This document shows, piece after piece, positions 43,735 through 52,072 of a stretch of 64,000 bases of DNA (the first letter of the stretch is position 1; the number at the start of each line of letters is the position of its first letter). A model generated the notes under the pieces. The model did no database searches. It was not told the DNA's origin and was given only the letters and a program-made list of their open reading frames with translations. A program made the translations under genes and the position numbers. This DNA is from Ureibacillus xyleni (GTDB taxonomy: Bacteria > Bacillota > Bacilli > Bacillales_A > Planococcaceae): assembly GCF_900217795.1 (NCBI RefSeq), contig NZ_OBMQ01000018.1, forward strand, positions 17,931 through 81,930. Direction: 5' to 3'.

Positions 43735-44121
43735 TCAGATTCCGTTAGAAGTCGTTACACCACTTGCTAACCAATGAGGCTTTTGAATGGTTGGCTCACC
43801 TAATACTGCTGAGTGAACGCAATCTTCCATTGAACCAAAGTAAACACCTTTATTGATAAGTCCAGGTCCGTAGTGGGCAAATTTCCCGGAATTTGTCATA
43901 ACAGTTTTCGTGCTTTCAGGGAACATGCTTTCATTTAACATACATAAACAAATATCTGTGCTAAAACGGGCACCGAACTGTTCAATTTTTTCAATCAGGC
44001 CTTCATCTTCAGCTTGTGCATAGACGAGTTGATTTGTTGTGATTAGGAAGTCTACGTTAGGATGTAGCGTTTTTCCTTTTATTAAACGTGCTAATTCTCT
44101 GCATTCGTTTGGATTTCTCAA
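43735..44121 (-). pseudogene. Aconitase-X catalytic-domain remnant
   Basis: 128 residues matching only the C-terminal third of aconitase X (AcnX, about 400 residues): FLITTNQLVYAQAEDEG, DICLCMLNES and MTNSGKFAHYGPGL (iron/substrate region), then FGSMEDCVHSAVLGEP. AcnX enzymes dehydrate cis-3-hydroxy-L-proline or mevalonate 5-phosphate. The N-terminal part is absent upstream, and the small partner is absent too. The frame starts TTG without a clear ribosome site, so a decayed fragment is the likeliest reading. Confidence 0.75.
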
Positions 44122-44159
44122 TTACATTGGATTATTAAAGCATATGATGTAATTTAGCG

Positions 44160-44208
44160 AAGGTAGCAGAGACATTCTTAATTGAATGGCCTCTGCTACT
44201 TTTTTAGG
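44160..44208 (+). terminator. Terminator-like hairpin upstream of rpoN
   Basis: GTAGCAGAG (about 44165-44173) pairs with CTCTGCTAC, followed by TTTTTT on the plus strand. No plus-strand gene precedes it, so it may end an unrecognised transcript or be what remains of a deleted gene. Confidence 0.6.
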
Positions 44209-44322
44209 TAATAAGATAGAAAAAAATAAGAGAGATCGTATAACAAATATTTCTTAAGCAGTATACCATTTACTGTCACTACGCTATAATATTACTAAAC
44301 TTGTTTTAAGGGGGGATTATTT

Positions 44323-45582
44323 TTGTGGCTTTCGATGAACCATAGTCTTGAAATGAAATTAGCGATGACTCCACAACTGGGTCAAGCAATTAAGATTATG
44401 GAAATGTCTTCAGATGAATTGGAACGTTACTTAGAGGAAATGCAACACTCAAATCCATTAATTGAAGTACCCGAACAGCATACATATAAAGAACGTATTT
44501 TTAAACAAACAACAACTAGTATCGACTTCAGCAACCTAAACATCAAAAGCGAAACCTTCCCAGTTGAAAAGTTGCTTCACCACATTCGTTTATCGATCCG
44601 AAATGCCTATGATTTACAGCTACTATATAAACTCATCTTGAATTTAAATGAATTTGGGTATTTGCCCAATGCACTACAACTCATGTCAGAGGATGACTAT
44701 GATCGGATATTGAAGATTTTAGAAAGTAATGACTATGTTGGGGTAGGGGCAATAAATTTAAAACATTCTTTAATCCTTCAAGCCAAGTATTATTACCCTA
44801 ATGAACCTTTACTGCTAGAGTTAATCGAAAACCTAGAGCTAATTGCCGAGCGCAAATGGAACAAGCTGATGAAACAATATCAAATTTCAGACGTGCATTT
44901 AAAACAAGCCATTGAAAAGATTAAAACGCTTAATCCCCGTCCGTTTCATACATCAACACTAAAAACGGAGATCATCCAACCAGATATCGTTCTCGAAATT
45001 GAAAATAAACAAATTTCTTATTCCTTAAGTGATTGGTTTGCGCCAAACATTGCGATCCAGAATATGAATGGGTTTACCTTATCTCATCAAGAAAATAAAC
45101 AGGTGACAGATTGGGCTCAAGAGGCGAAATGGCTTATCTCTGCCATCGAACAAAGAAAAGCAACCATGATGGAGATTATGGAATTTCTAATTGATTATCA
45201 ATATGAAGCTTTGTTAAATGGCTTGAACTATGTAAAGCCGCTTACGTTAAAGGATATATGTGCTGTTGTGAATCGCCATGAATCTACCGTAAGTCGCGCA
45301 ACGATGAATAAATATATCCAAACTCCGTGGGGCGTATTTTCTATGAAAGAACTGTTCTCCTCCAAAATCGCAACCTCAGATGGGGAGAATCTTTCAAAAG
45401 AAAGAATTAAGCATTTGGTGAAAGAGTTAATCGATAATGAAGATAAGTTACAACCCTTATCAGATCAAAAATTATCAGAATTAATACGCTTGAATGAAAA
45501 TTTAGATATTTCACGACGAACGATAACCAAATATCGCGAAGAGTTACAAATCCCATCCTCTACCAAAAGGAAAGAATTATGA
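44323..45582 (+). CDS. rpoN: RNA polymerase sigma-54 factor
   Basis: 419 residues. N-terminal activator-contact region (MNHSLEMKLAMTPQLGQAIKIMEMSSDELERYL, about 5-37, in the usual Q/L-rich style), core-binding domain, HTH (about 325-350, NRHESTVSRATMNKY) and the C-terminal RpoN box RRTITKYREELQIPSS that reads the -24 element. In firmicutes also called SigL. TTG start at 44323 is preferred because GGGGGG lies 7 nt upstream; the ATG at 44335 is too far. It sits in the middle of four -24/-12 promoters and two activator genes. Confidence 0.95.
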   Translation: MWLSMNHSLEMKLAMTPQLGQAIKIMEMSSDELERYLEEMQHSNPLIEVPEQHTYKERIFKQTTTSIDFSNLNIKSETFPVEKLLHHIRLSIRNAYDLQLLYKLILNLNEFGYLPNALQLMSEDDYDRILKILESNDYVGVGAINLKHSLILQAKYYYPNEPLLLELIENLELIAERKWNKLMKQYQISDVHLKQAIEKIKTLNPRPFHTSTLKTEIIQPDIVLEIENKQISYSLSDWFAPNIAIQNMNGFTLSHQENKQVTDWAQEAKWLISAIEQRKATMMEIMEFLIDYQYEALLNGLNYVKPLTLKDICAVVNRHESTVSRATMNKYIQTPWGVFSMKELFSSKIATSDGENLSKERIKHLVKELIDNEDKLQPLSDQKLSELIRLNENLDISRRTITKYREELQIPSSTKRKEL

Positions 45583-45586
45583 AGAC

Positions 45587-45632
45587 ATTCAAAAAAATAC
45601 GGCCTAAGATTATCTAGAATCTTAGACCGTAT
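45587..45632 (-). terminator. Terminator between rpoN and a small gene
   Basis: TACGGTCTAAGATTC - TAGATA - ATCTTAGGCCGTA then T7 on the minus strand; long stem with one bulge that ends the convergent small gene and may also serve rpoN. Confidence 0.8.
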
Positions 45633-45634
45633 CA

Positions 45635-45826
45635 TTAATGTTTATGACAATCACACACTGCGCCTTCAAGATGGAGTAACGCTTCTTCTAAACGATTGAG
45701 CAACATTTTAGAAGCTCTCGCATTTAAATAGATTTCATCACTGCTTCTTGTGCTGTCCTTATCATGAACAATCTCACAGTTCACAAAATTCCCAAGGGCA
45801 GATACTTTAATAAATGACTCTGACAT
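45635..45826 (-). CDS. Small protein of unknown function with C-terminal CxCxK
   Basis: 63 residues from ATG 45826 (GGTGGGAG upstream); the longer frame to 45964 runs into the foldback element and is discounted. Begins MSESFIKVSALGNFVNCEI, has a helix (SKMLLNRLEEALLHLEGA) and ends VCDCHKH, a possible metal site. I do not recognise a family. Confidence 0.6.
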   Translation of the reverse strand: MSESFIKVSALGNFVNCEIVHDKDSTRSSDEIYLNARASKMLLNRLEEALLHLEGAVCDCHKH

Positions 45827-45861
45827 AAATCTCCCACCAATCACGAAAATTATTTTAAAAA

Positions 45862-46131
45862 AACCCCCGATAGTTACGGAAGCCACTGAAAAACTAAATA
45901 CCGATAAAAATTTATAGTAATTATTTGCTTCTAAATAGAAGGTGGGATTCACTTCGCTTTCCATGGCTTGGCTTCAGCCTCCTCGTCGCAAGCTCCTGCG
46001 GGGTCTTCAGCTCAAGCTGTTCCCGTAGGAGTCTTCGTGAATCCCACTTCCTAAAAGATCTGAGCGTATTTTTATTATAAAAATTTATTAAAATCGACTT
46101 TTTCAGTGCCCTAATAGTTACGGGGGATTTT
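45862..46131. mobile_element. Foldback/MITE-like element enclosing a Bacillus-type extragenic repeat
   Basis: Two arms of about 90 bp align in inverted orientation: left begins CCCCCGATAGTTACGG..CACTGAAAAAC, right (read inwards from 46131) CCCCCGTAACTATTAGGGCA.CTGAAAAAG. Both reach a perfect GTGGGATTCAC (45942-45952) / GTGAATCCCAC (46037-46047). The centre (GCCTCCTCGTCGC...CTCCTGCGGGGTCTTC... CGTAGGAGTC) resembles a GC-rich extragenic repeat common in bacilli. No coding capacity; the outer ends look like IS1182-type terminal repeats (recollection, unverified). Confidence 0.72.
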
Positions 46132-46144
46132 GACTTTTGTTCGA

Positions 46145-47362
46145 TTAAATAAATGCTTTTGTTCCCGGTAAGCCACAAGAAATTAATTCTTCAGCAGGGA
46201 ATTTTGTAATGACTTCACAGCCGTCTTTTGTCACGACGACTTCATCTTCAATACGTGCGCCGCCTTTTCCATCTGCAGAAGGGCAATATGTTTCAAGGGC
46301 GAATACCATGCCTTCTTTTAGTTCGAATGGTTTGTCCATAAATAATCTTGAAACAACTGGTTTTTCCCAAATACTCATGCCAATACCATGACCAAATTGT
46401 AATAAGTACGCTTCTTTTTCATCTTTTAACCCAATTTCTTGAGCTGTTGGCCAACATGCGGCTATATCAGCAGTTGTTGCACCAGGTTTTACCGCTTTAA
46501 TGGAAGCTTGAAGCCATTGGTACGCTTTATTGTACGCTTCTTCTTGCGCTTTTGTTGGGTGACCACATACGAAAGTTCGATAATAACACGTACGATAGCC
46601 GTTAAATGAGTGCATGATATCAAGGTAAACCATATCTCCTGGACGAATCATACGATCTGAGAACACGTGTGGATGTGGTTGAGATCGTGAACCAGATACA
46701 CTATTGACACATTCTACTAAATCAGAACCCATGGAATATAAGCATTTATTCGCAATCGCAACAAGATCGTTTTCACGCATCCCTGGACGAATTGCGCGAA
46801 CAATTTCACTGTACGTTGCATCAACCATTGCAGCGGCTGTTTTTAATAGTTCAATTTCATCAGGTGTTTTAATCATTCGGGCATCGAGCATTGTTTGTTG
46901 GCCATCGACTACTTCAATATTTTCAGCTTCTAATGCACGGATAAGGGGTACGTCCATAATATCTACACCTACTGGCATCTTTTCAGCACCGTACTTTTCT
47001 AATACCTTTTTAATTTCACTTGCAACCGTTTCCACATTTCCTTCTTCTGGTGGAATCGCGCCACGCATCGAACCTACAGAAGGATGCACGCTATCGGAAA
47101 TCCACGGGCTCGTAATACGTTTGGATGGAGTTGCTGGGTCGAATAATTGTGGGTCTCCTTCAGCTGTTAAAATGACATAACGCGCCATTTTGTTACGAGC
47201 CCATTCTCCAATTGTTGTACCAGTAATGTAGCGAATGTTATCGAAGTCAGCCCCTAAGCCGTCTTTAATCATTTGCGTTCTTGCTTTTTCTAAACGATCT
47301 TTACGTAAACGCTCGTAATTCACGCGATCTTCAAAATCTACTCCCATAAGTCCATACTTCAT
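46145..47362 (-). CDS. M24-family creatinase/aminopeptidase P-like hydrolase
   Basis: 405 residues: N-terminal domain (about 1-160) plus pita-bread M24 domain. Conserved: GSRSQPHPH, VYLDIMHSFNGYRT (first metal Asp), GHGIGMSIWEKP (His) and ALETYCPSADGKGGARIEDEVVVT (two Glu). The second metal Asp (normally in DxTRT) is Cys here (TCYYRTF), as one would expect in metal-free members such as creatinase-like or ectoine-hydrolase-like enzymes. Probably cleaves a C-N bond in a small amide. Sole gene behind a sigma-54 promoter. Confidence 0.85.
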   Translation of the reverse strand: MKYGLMGVDFEDRVNYERLRKDRLEKARTQMIKDGLGADFDNIRYITGTTIGEWARNKMARYVILTAEGDPQLFDPATPSKRITSPWISDSVHPSVGSMRGAIPPEEGNVETVASEIKKVLEKYGAEKMPVGVDIMDVPLIRALEAENIEVVDGQQTMLDARMIKTPDEIELLKTAAAMVDATYSEIVRAIRPGMRENDLVAIANKCLYSMGSDLVECVNSVSGSRSQPHPHVFSDRMIRPGDMVYLDIMHSFNGYRTCYYRTFVCGHPTKAQEEAYNKAYQWLQASIKAVKPGATTADIAACWPTAQEIGLKDEKEAYLLQFGHGIGMSIWEKPVVSRLFMDKPFELKEGMVFALETYCPSADGKGGARIEDEVVVTKDGCEVITKFPAEELISCGLPGTKAFI

Positions 47363-47411
47363 AAATTAACACTCCCTTTTTTAATAACTTTTAATATTCA
47401 GTATTTTTAAA

Positions 47412-47429
47412 TGCAAAATCCGTGCCAAC
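47412..47429 (-). promoter_or_regulatory. Sigma-54 promoter of the M24 hydrolase gene (P3)
   Basis: Minus strand TTGGCACGGATTTTGCAT, with GG (47426-47425) and GC (47414-47413) 12 apart. This is the closest to the YTGGCACGRNNNTTGCW consensus in the window; about 50-65 nt upstream of the start codon. Confidence 0.9.
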
Positions 47430-47480
47430 AATAAAAACACATAAAATACTAACTTCATAGTTTTTATTTTGTATATATGG

Positions 47481-47576
47481 GTAAACACTCATTAGAAAAT
47501 TGTTTACTTTTTATACAAGAAAGAATCAAAAACGGGCCAATAATTGTAATTTTCTAAACAGTAAACTATTATTTAC
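47481..47576. promoter_or_regulatory. GTAAAC dyads in the divergent M24/gntR region
   Basis: GTAAAC (47481-47486) / GTTTAC (47502-47507) and GTAAA-N6-TTTAC (47561-47576). Such repeated inverted sites could bind the GntR protein or the sigma-54 activator encoded next door. Confidence 0.45.
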
Positions 47577-47607
47577 CTTAATATTCATAAAAATGAATTG
47601 GGTGATA

Positions 47608-48230
47608 ATGTTGAAGCGAAAAATTTCAAGAGATACTGTACATGAACATTTAATACAAAAAATCTATGAACAGGAGTACGTGCCAGGAGATCGCATAATT
47701 GAGACACAGATTTCTAAGTTCCTCTCCATTAGTCAAGGTTCCGTTCGTGAAGCACTACGAGAATTAGAGCAAGCAGGGATCGTGGAATACATTCCTTTTA
47801 AGGGGGTATTTTTAAAAAAGCTAAATGAAGATGATTTAGCGATTATGTATGCGATTCGGGCAGAAATTAAAGGGTTAGCAATGTCGTTTCCGTGGACAAC
47901 ATGACACAAGAAGACATTGATGAATTAAAAGGAATTTATTTAAACATGCTTGATGCAGGGTATTCCAATAATATAAAAAATCAAATTGAACTAGATAACG
48001 AGTTTCATCGGAAAATTGTTTATGCTTGTAAAAAGGATGCATTAATTCGTGTGTGGGAAACGATGTGTATTCCGTTTTGGACCTATCTTGGAACGCAACT
48101 CTTTAATAGTCAAAAAGAAGATTTGGTTCCCCGACACTACCCAATCGTAGAGGCAATCGAAGCAAATGATAAGCAATTAGCTTGTGACTTAATTAAAGCG
48201 CACTTCTTTGAACTAAAAGAACTGATATAA
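47608..48230 (+). pseudogene. FadR-type GntR regulator with frameshift
   Basis: Two overlapping frames. The first (from ATG 47608) gives the winged helix (SISQGSVREALRELEQAGIV) and ends ...RAEIKGLAMSFPWTT; the second (to 48230) gives the FCD effector domain (DNEFHRKIVYACKKDALIRV...PIVEAIEANDKQLACDLIKAH). Restoring one G near 47890 (TTTCCG to TTTGCCG) gives a continuous AVDNMTQEDIDEL join. It diverges from the M24 hydrolase and precedes an activator gene, so it probably regulated them. Inactive if the deletion is real. Confidence 0.8.
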
Positions 48231-48254
48231 CACGTTTGGGAGGCGAAAGAGGGA

Positions 48255-49860
48255 ATGGGGAATTATAGCAATGAAAAGGTATGGAAGGATTTTATATTGG
48301 ATTCTAAAGAAGGAGATATTCATCCAATCATTTTAGAGTCTTGGAAGAGATGTAAAAATAAAAACCTTGATTACACTTTAATTCCACCGATTGATCCGTC
48401 AATTAATATACAGAGGCTAATCAAAAGAAAATCGTATTTTGCTAGACTCTGTATACCAATTTAGAAAGCAAATTATGGAATACACCCTCGGGAAAAACTA
48501 TATTTTTAGCATCGCAAATGCGGATGGTGTGTTAATTGATGTTCGGGGCGACGTGGATACGTTAAGTAAAGTGCATAATCGGAAAATTTTTGTAGTGGGC
48601 AGTATTTATTCGGAAAGTGTTGTCGGCACAAATTCAATTTCGCTCGCATTAAAAGAAGGAAAACCAGTAGAGGTAGTGGGGGCAGAGCATTATAATCAAA
48701 ATTTCCATCAGTGGACATGCTCAAGTGCCCCAATTGTTGATATCAATCAGAAAGTGGTAGGTGTTGCAACATTTACAACCCTTTCGGAAAACAGCCATTT
48801 CCATACATTGCCGTTAATTACTTCGTTAGCAAAAGATATTGAAAAGGTGTATAAAGAAGCACTAAAAGAAGACATCCAAAAGAATACCCATCAATTTAAC
48901 AAAAACACATTCACCTTTGATGATATTATCGGAAAAAGTTCATCTTTAACTGAAGTAATTGAGACAGCAAAAATCATCGCCAATTCTGATGTAAGAGTCA
49001 TTGTGGAAGGAGAAAGTGGCACCGGAAAAGAGCTCATCGTCCAATCCATCCATAATCATAGTAGTCGAAAAATATATCCGTTTATTGCGATTAATTGTGG
49101 CTCAGTTCCAGCAAATTTAATCGAAAGTGAACTGTTTGGCTATGCAGAGGGTGCTTTTACTGGGGCGAAAAAAGGTGGAGCTGTCGGAAAGTTCGTTCTT
49201 GCCGATAAAGGGACATTATTTTTAGATGAAATTAATAGTATGCCGATCGAAATGCAAATTAAACTTTTGCGTGTTTTACAACAAAACGAGGTGGTGCCAA
49301 TTGGAAGTAATAAAAGTATTCCAATTGATGTAAGAGTTATCGCAGCGGCAAACGTCCCTTTAAAAAAACTCGTGCAAGAACAAAAGTTTCGAGAAGACTT
49401 ATATTATCGTTTAAGCGTGTTTGAACTATCTTTACCGCCACTGAGAGAGCGTCAGGAAGACATCCTTTTACTCTTTGAACATTTGCTAGAAAAATATTGT
49501 GAAAAAATGGGACACAACAAAATCGAATACGAAGAAGAAATCATCCCCGTTCTCCTTCAATACGATTGGCCTAGAAATATCCGAGAAATGGAGAACTATG
49601 TTGAAAGGGTAGTGGTCCTTTCTCAAGGAAAACTAATAAAGCTCGAACATTTTCCAAAGCATATTTTAAACAGCATTGTCACGACAACGCTTTCTGTCTT
49701 ATCCCCATTAGAAAAAGTAGAAAAAGACACCATTGTGAAAACGTTAGATACCTTTAACGGAAATATATCACGTTCGGCAAAAGCGTTAGGCATCACACGG
49801 AAAACCTTATATAAAAAATTAACCGAGTACAACATCAACGAAATTTCTTCCATTCGATAA
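48255..49860 (+). pseudogene. AcoR-like sigma-54 activator with N-terminal frameshift
   Basis: N-terminal part 48255-48464 (SWKRCKNKNLDY) and main part from TTG 48439 in another phase. Deleting one A in the AAAA at 48423-48426 gives a continuous RLIKENRILLDSVYQFRKQI join. Main part: GAF-like sensor (FSIANADGVLIDVRGD...SVVGTNSISLAL), AAA+ with GESGTGKE, GAFTGA and GTLFLDEINS, C-terminal HTH (SRSAKALGITRKTLYKKL). Total about 534 residues. Re-initiation at the TTG could still yield most of the protein. The neighbouring GntR gene is also frameshifted. Confidence 0.85.
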
Positions 49861-49895
49861 CTGTTTAAGATGTATACAATTGAAGGGGTTCCATT

Positions 49896-49913
49896 TTGGC
49901 ATAGTTTTTGCAT
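49896..49913 (+). promoter_or_regulatory. Sigma-54 promoter upstream of a truncated SDR gene (P4)
   Basis: TTGGCATAGTTTTTGCAT, with GG (49898-49899) and GC (49910-49911) 12 apart, about 55 nt before the SDR start and 36 nt after the activator stop. Confidence 0.87.
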
Positions 49914-49968
49914 TGAACTAGTGTTAGATGGAGAAGTGTTTAATCATAACGAAATGGGAGTGATTAAG

Positions 49969-50446
49969 ATGAGTGAATTTGAAAATAAAATTGCCATTGT
50001 AACAGGTGCAGCTGGGGGCATCGGGGAAGAAATTTGTGACGTTCTTGCAGGACAAGGGATCCATGTCGTAATGGCGGATAAATCACCGAACTTAGAACTA
50101 ATCTATGAAAATTTTAAAACGAAGTACCCTGAAAATAAAGGCTTTGCGGTAACGCTTGACCTTACGCAAGAATCGGAAGTGGAGAACCTCGTGAATCAAA
50201 CCGTTGAAAGATTAGGAAGACTCGACATTATGGTGAATAATGCAGGGGTGATTCAAAGTATGCAAGCCATCACGGAACTTCCTTTAGAGGTCGTTAATTT
50301 TGTGATGGATGTGAACTTTAAAGGGGTATTCCTTGGTTCAAAATACGCTGCGAGACAAATGAAAAAGCAAAAATCCTGTTCCATCATTAACACAGGTTCT
50401 TGGTATGGAAAAAGAGGCTATAAATATTTTGCAGGTTATTGTTGCT
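49969..50446 (+). pseudogene. Short-chain dehydrogenase, 3' end lost to recombination
   Basis: Starts MSEFENKIAIVTGAAGGIGE (ATG 49969), then NNAGVIQSMQAI and INTGSWYGKRGYKYFAGYC. The normal SDR continuation after YxxxK is missing: from about 50446 the plus strand is the complement of an integrase gene, so the nominal frame runs on as nonsense to 50538. The catalytic Lys (in xxSK) and the C-terminal third are absent. It stands behind an intact sigma-54 promoter, so it was once part of this regulon. Confidence 0.83.
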
Positions 50447-50912
50447 TAGCAATTGTGGCTAAGTCTGCTTTTTTTCGATGCATGTGTGTAATCTGTGTTT
50501 TACGCAAAGTATATGGTGCGAAGCCGAGCCATTCGTGAATAAGCCTGTTGTAGCTGCGTTCTGTAATCATTCGGTTTTTATAGTTGCCCCAGCGATCTGC
50601 TGCACCTACAAAGTAATCATCACCACTTAGCCCCGAGGACTGAATGTATTTCTGCACTGATTTTACGCATTCTAACGTCAAACGCTTTTCCTTCATCTCG
50701 CCCTGCTTCTTTAACATTACCAATATGGTACGGCTTTCTAAATCCAAATCTGATACCTTTAACCTCACCATTTCAGATGGCCGATTAGCCGTAATAAGAT
50801 TAACGAGGCAAATGGCACGCTTACGAATATCCGCTTTTTTATTCGTATCGTACTTATTTATAATAGAAAGAACTTCTTCTTGTTTCTCAGCTCTAACCCC
50901 ACGCATCGGCTT
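50446..50912 (-). pseudogene. Tyrosine recombinase fragment
   Basis: About 155 residues closely matching the complete integrase at 52953: KxMRGVRAEKQEEVL, ITANRPSEMVRLKVSDLDLE, YFVGAADRWGNYKNRMITERSYNRLIHEWLGFAPYTLRKTQITHMH. It breaks off at TIAKQ, losing the SGHKS and active-site Tyr region, and also lacks the N-terminal half. Both ends are junctions with foreign sequence (SDR on one side, HTH fragment on the other). Confidence 0.85.
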
Positions 50913-50939
50913 TAAAGGAATAGAAGCAGTTACTGACAT

Positions 50940-51161
50940 GCAACCAAAAGAAAAATACCTTCACCAAAACAACCTTTATCACCCGAAACCTTATCGGAAA
51001 TCATTGATAACAAAAAATTAAGTATTCGGGGTGCCGCTTCGGAAATGGGGATTTCTCATAATACCTTATCACGCTACTTTAAGAATGAGTTAAAATGCCA
51101 TAACAAATCGAGCATGGAGAAAATGGAAGCTTGGTATGAAAGCTATAATGTTACATCTTAA
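50940..51161 (+). pseudogene. Helix-turn-helix protein fragment
   Basis: An open phase without a plausible start reads PSPKQPLSPETLSEIIDNKK, LSIRGAASEMGISHNTLSRY (HTH-like, Fis/homeodomain style) and ends SMEKMEAWYESYNVTS at 51161. Only the C-terminal about 70 residues remain, abutting the integrase fragment. Family not recognised. Confidence 0.5.
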
Positions 51162-51601
51162 AACTTTACCACTTTTTTGGTAAAGATTTTTTGTAGTTTA
51201 TAAAATGGACTTTAAGCAATATTAACTTTTAATAACATCTATTAAATGTTTGAATTCTACCGGCATTTGAATATGATTGATAGTAAAAAAGATAGATTAT
51301 TTGTATGGTGATATTCAAAAATTCTACATAATTTGAGTAACACCTGTGATTTTAAATTAGCATTATTCAATTAATATCGTTAAATCAAATGGTAGAAAGA
51401 TAGTGTTTCTCATTTGAAATAAAATCACTCAATTATTTTTTATCAAAAATACTAAAAAGAAGGTTTATACAGACGATAATAACTATGTAATTTAATGTAA
51501 ATAAAAGTAAAATAACCATTATATTTACATATTATTAATATAATGGTTATTGATTTATACATTCACTTTAAATCATAATTTAATAATTATTTAGGATTAA
51601 T
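51162..51601. other. AT-rich intergenic region with a 14-bp inverted repeat
   Basis: No gene seen in 440 nt. AATAACCATTATAT (51511-51524) and ATATAATGGTTATT (51538-51551) are perfect inverted copies with a 13-nt spacer, about 50 nt before the secreted-protein gene. The dyad could be an operator or promoter-proximal hairpin. Confidence 0.6.
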
Positions 51602-52042
51602 ATGAAAAAGATTCTATCAATTTTATCAGTAGTAGTTTTATTTATTTCTTTAGCATTTTTAGGAACAGATAAAGCGTCAGCAGGTCCAGCACCAAATCTA
51701 ACGAAGGTTACAATTACCGCCATTTCAGGAGATGGTTCTACTTGGGAAAGTATTGGTGTAAATCAAGTTAAGGCAAATAACCCAATTACTTCTGATACGG
51801 TTTACTTAAAGGTAAGATTTACAGGATATCCTCAAACTTATTTAGCATATAGTAATGGTGTCAATATTTCTTCAACTAAATATAGTACAGTTCCAGTTGT
51901 ATCAGGTGGGATTGTTGTAGGTTGGGATTATTACATCAAAACAGATTTATCTAATTTAACTGCAAACTCTATAACAATTGTAGGTATTGATCAATTAGGT
52001 AAGTTTGTTTACGGAAATACAATTAATTTTGATGTAGAATAA
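51602..52042 (+). CDS. Secreted protein of unknown function
   Basis: 146 residues. Sec signal peptide (MKKILSILSVVVLFISLAFL, cleavage probably after KASA at about 28), then a beta-rich domain of about 118 residues (NLTKVTITAISGDGSTWESI...TINFDVE). It may belong to the DUF4879/YolA-like secreted family, but that is a recollection of general pattern only. The ribosome site (AGGATTAAT) is modest. Located in the integrase island with the next gene 21 nt downstream. Confidence 0.75.
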   Translation: MKKILSILSVVVLFISLAFLGTDKASAGPAPNLTKVTITAISGDGSTWESIGVNQVKANNPITSDTVYLKVRFTGYPQTYLAYSNGVNISSTKYSTVPVVSGGIVVGWDYYIKTDLSNLTANSITIVGIDQLGKFVYGNTINFDVE

Positions 52043-52072
52043 GATTATGAATACTTTTAAAGGATGATGGAA

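Noticed and set aside
45921..46178. 85-codon minus-strand frame through the foldback element
   Set aside because: Runs through an inverted repeat and into the hydrolase gene end; no start signal.
46704..47180. 158-codon plus-strand frame opposite the M24 hydrolase
   Set aside because: Antisense shadow of a well-supported gene; no recognisable domain.
50538..50939. Extension of the SDR protein to 50538 and of the integrase fragment to 50939
   Set aside because: The added residues are nonsense read across recombination junctions.
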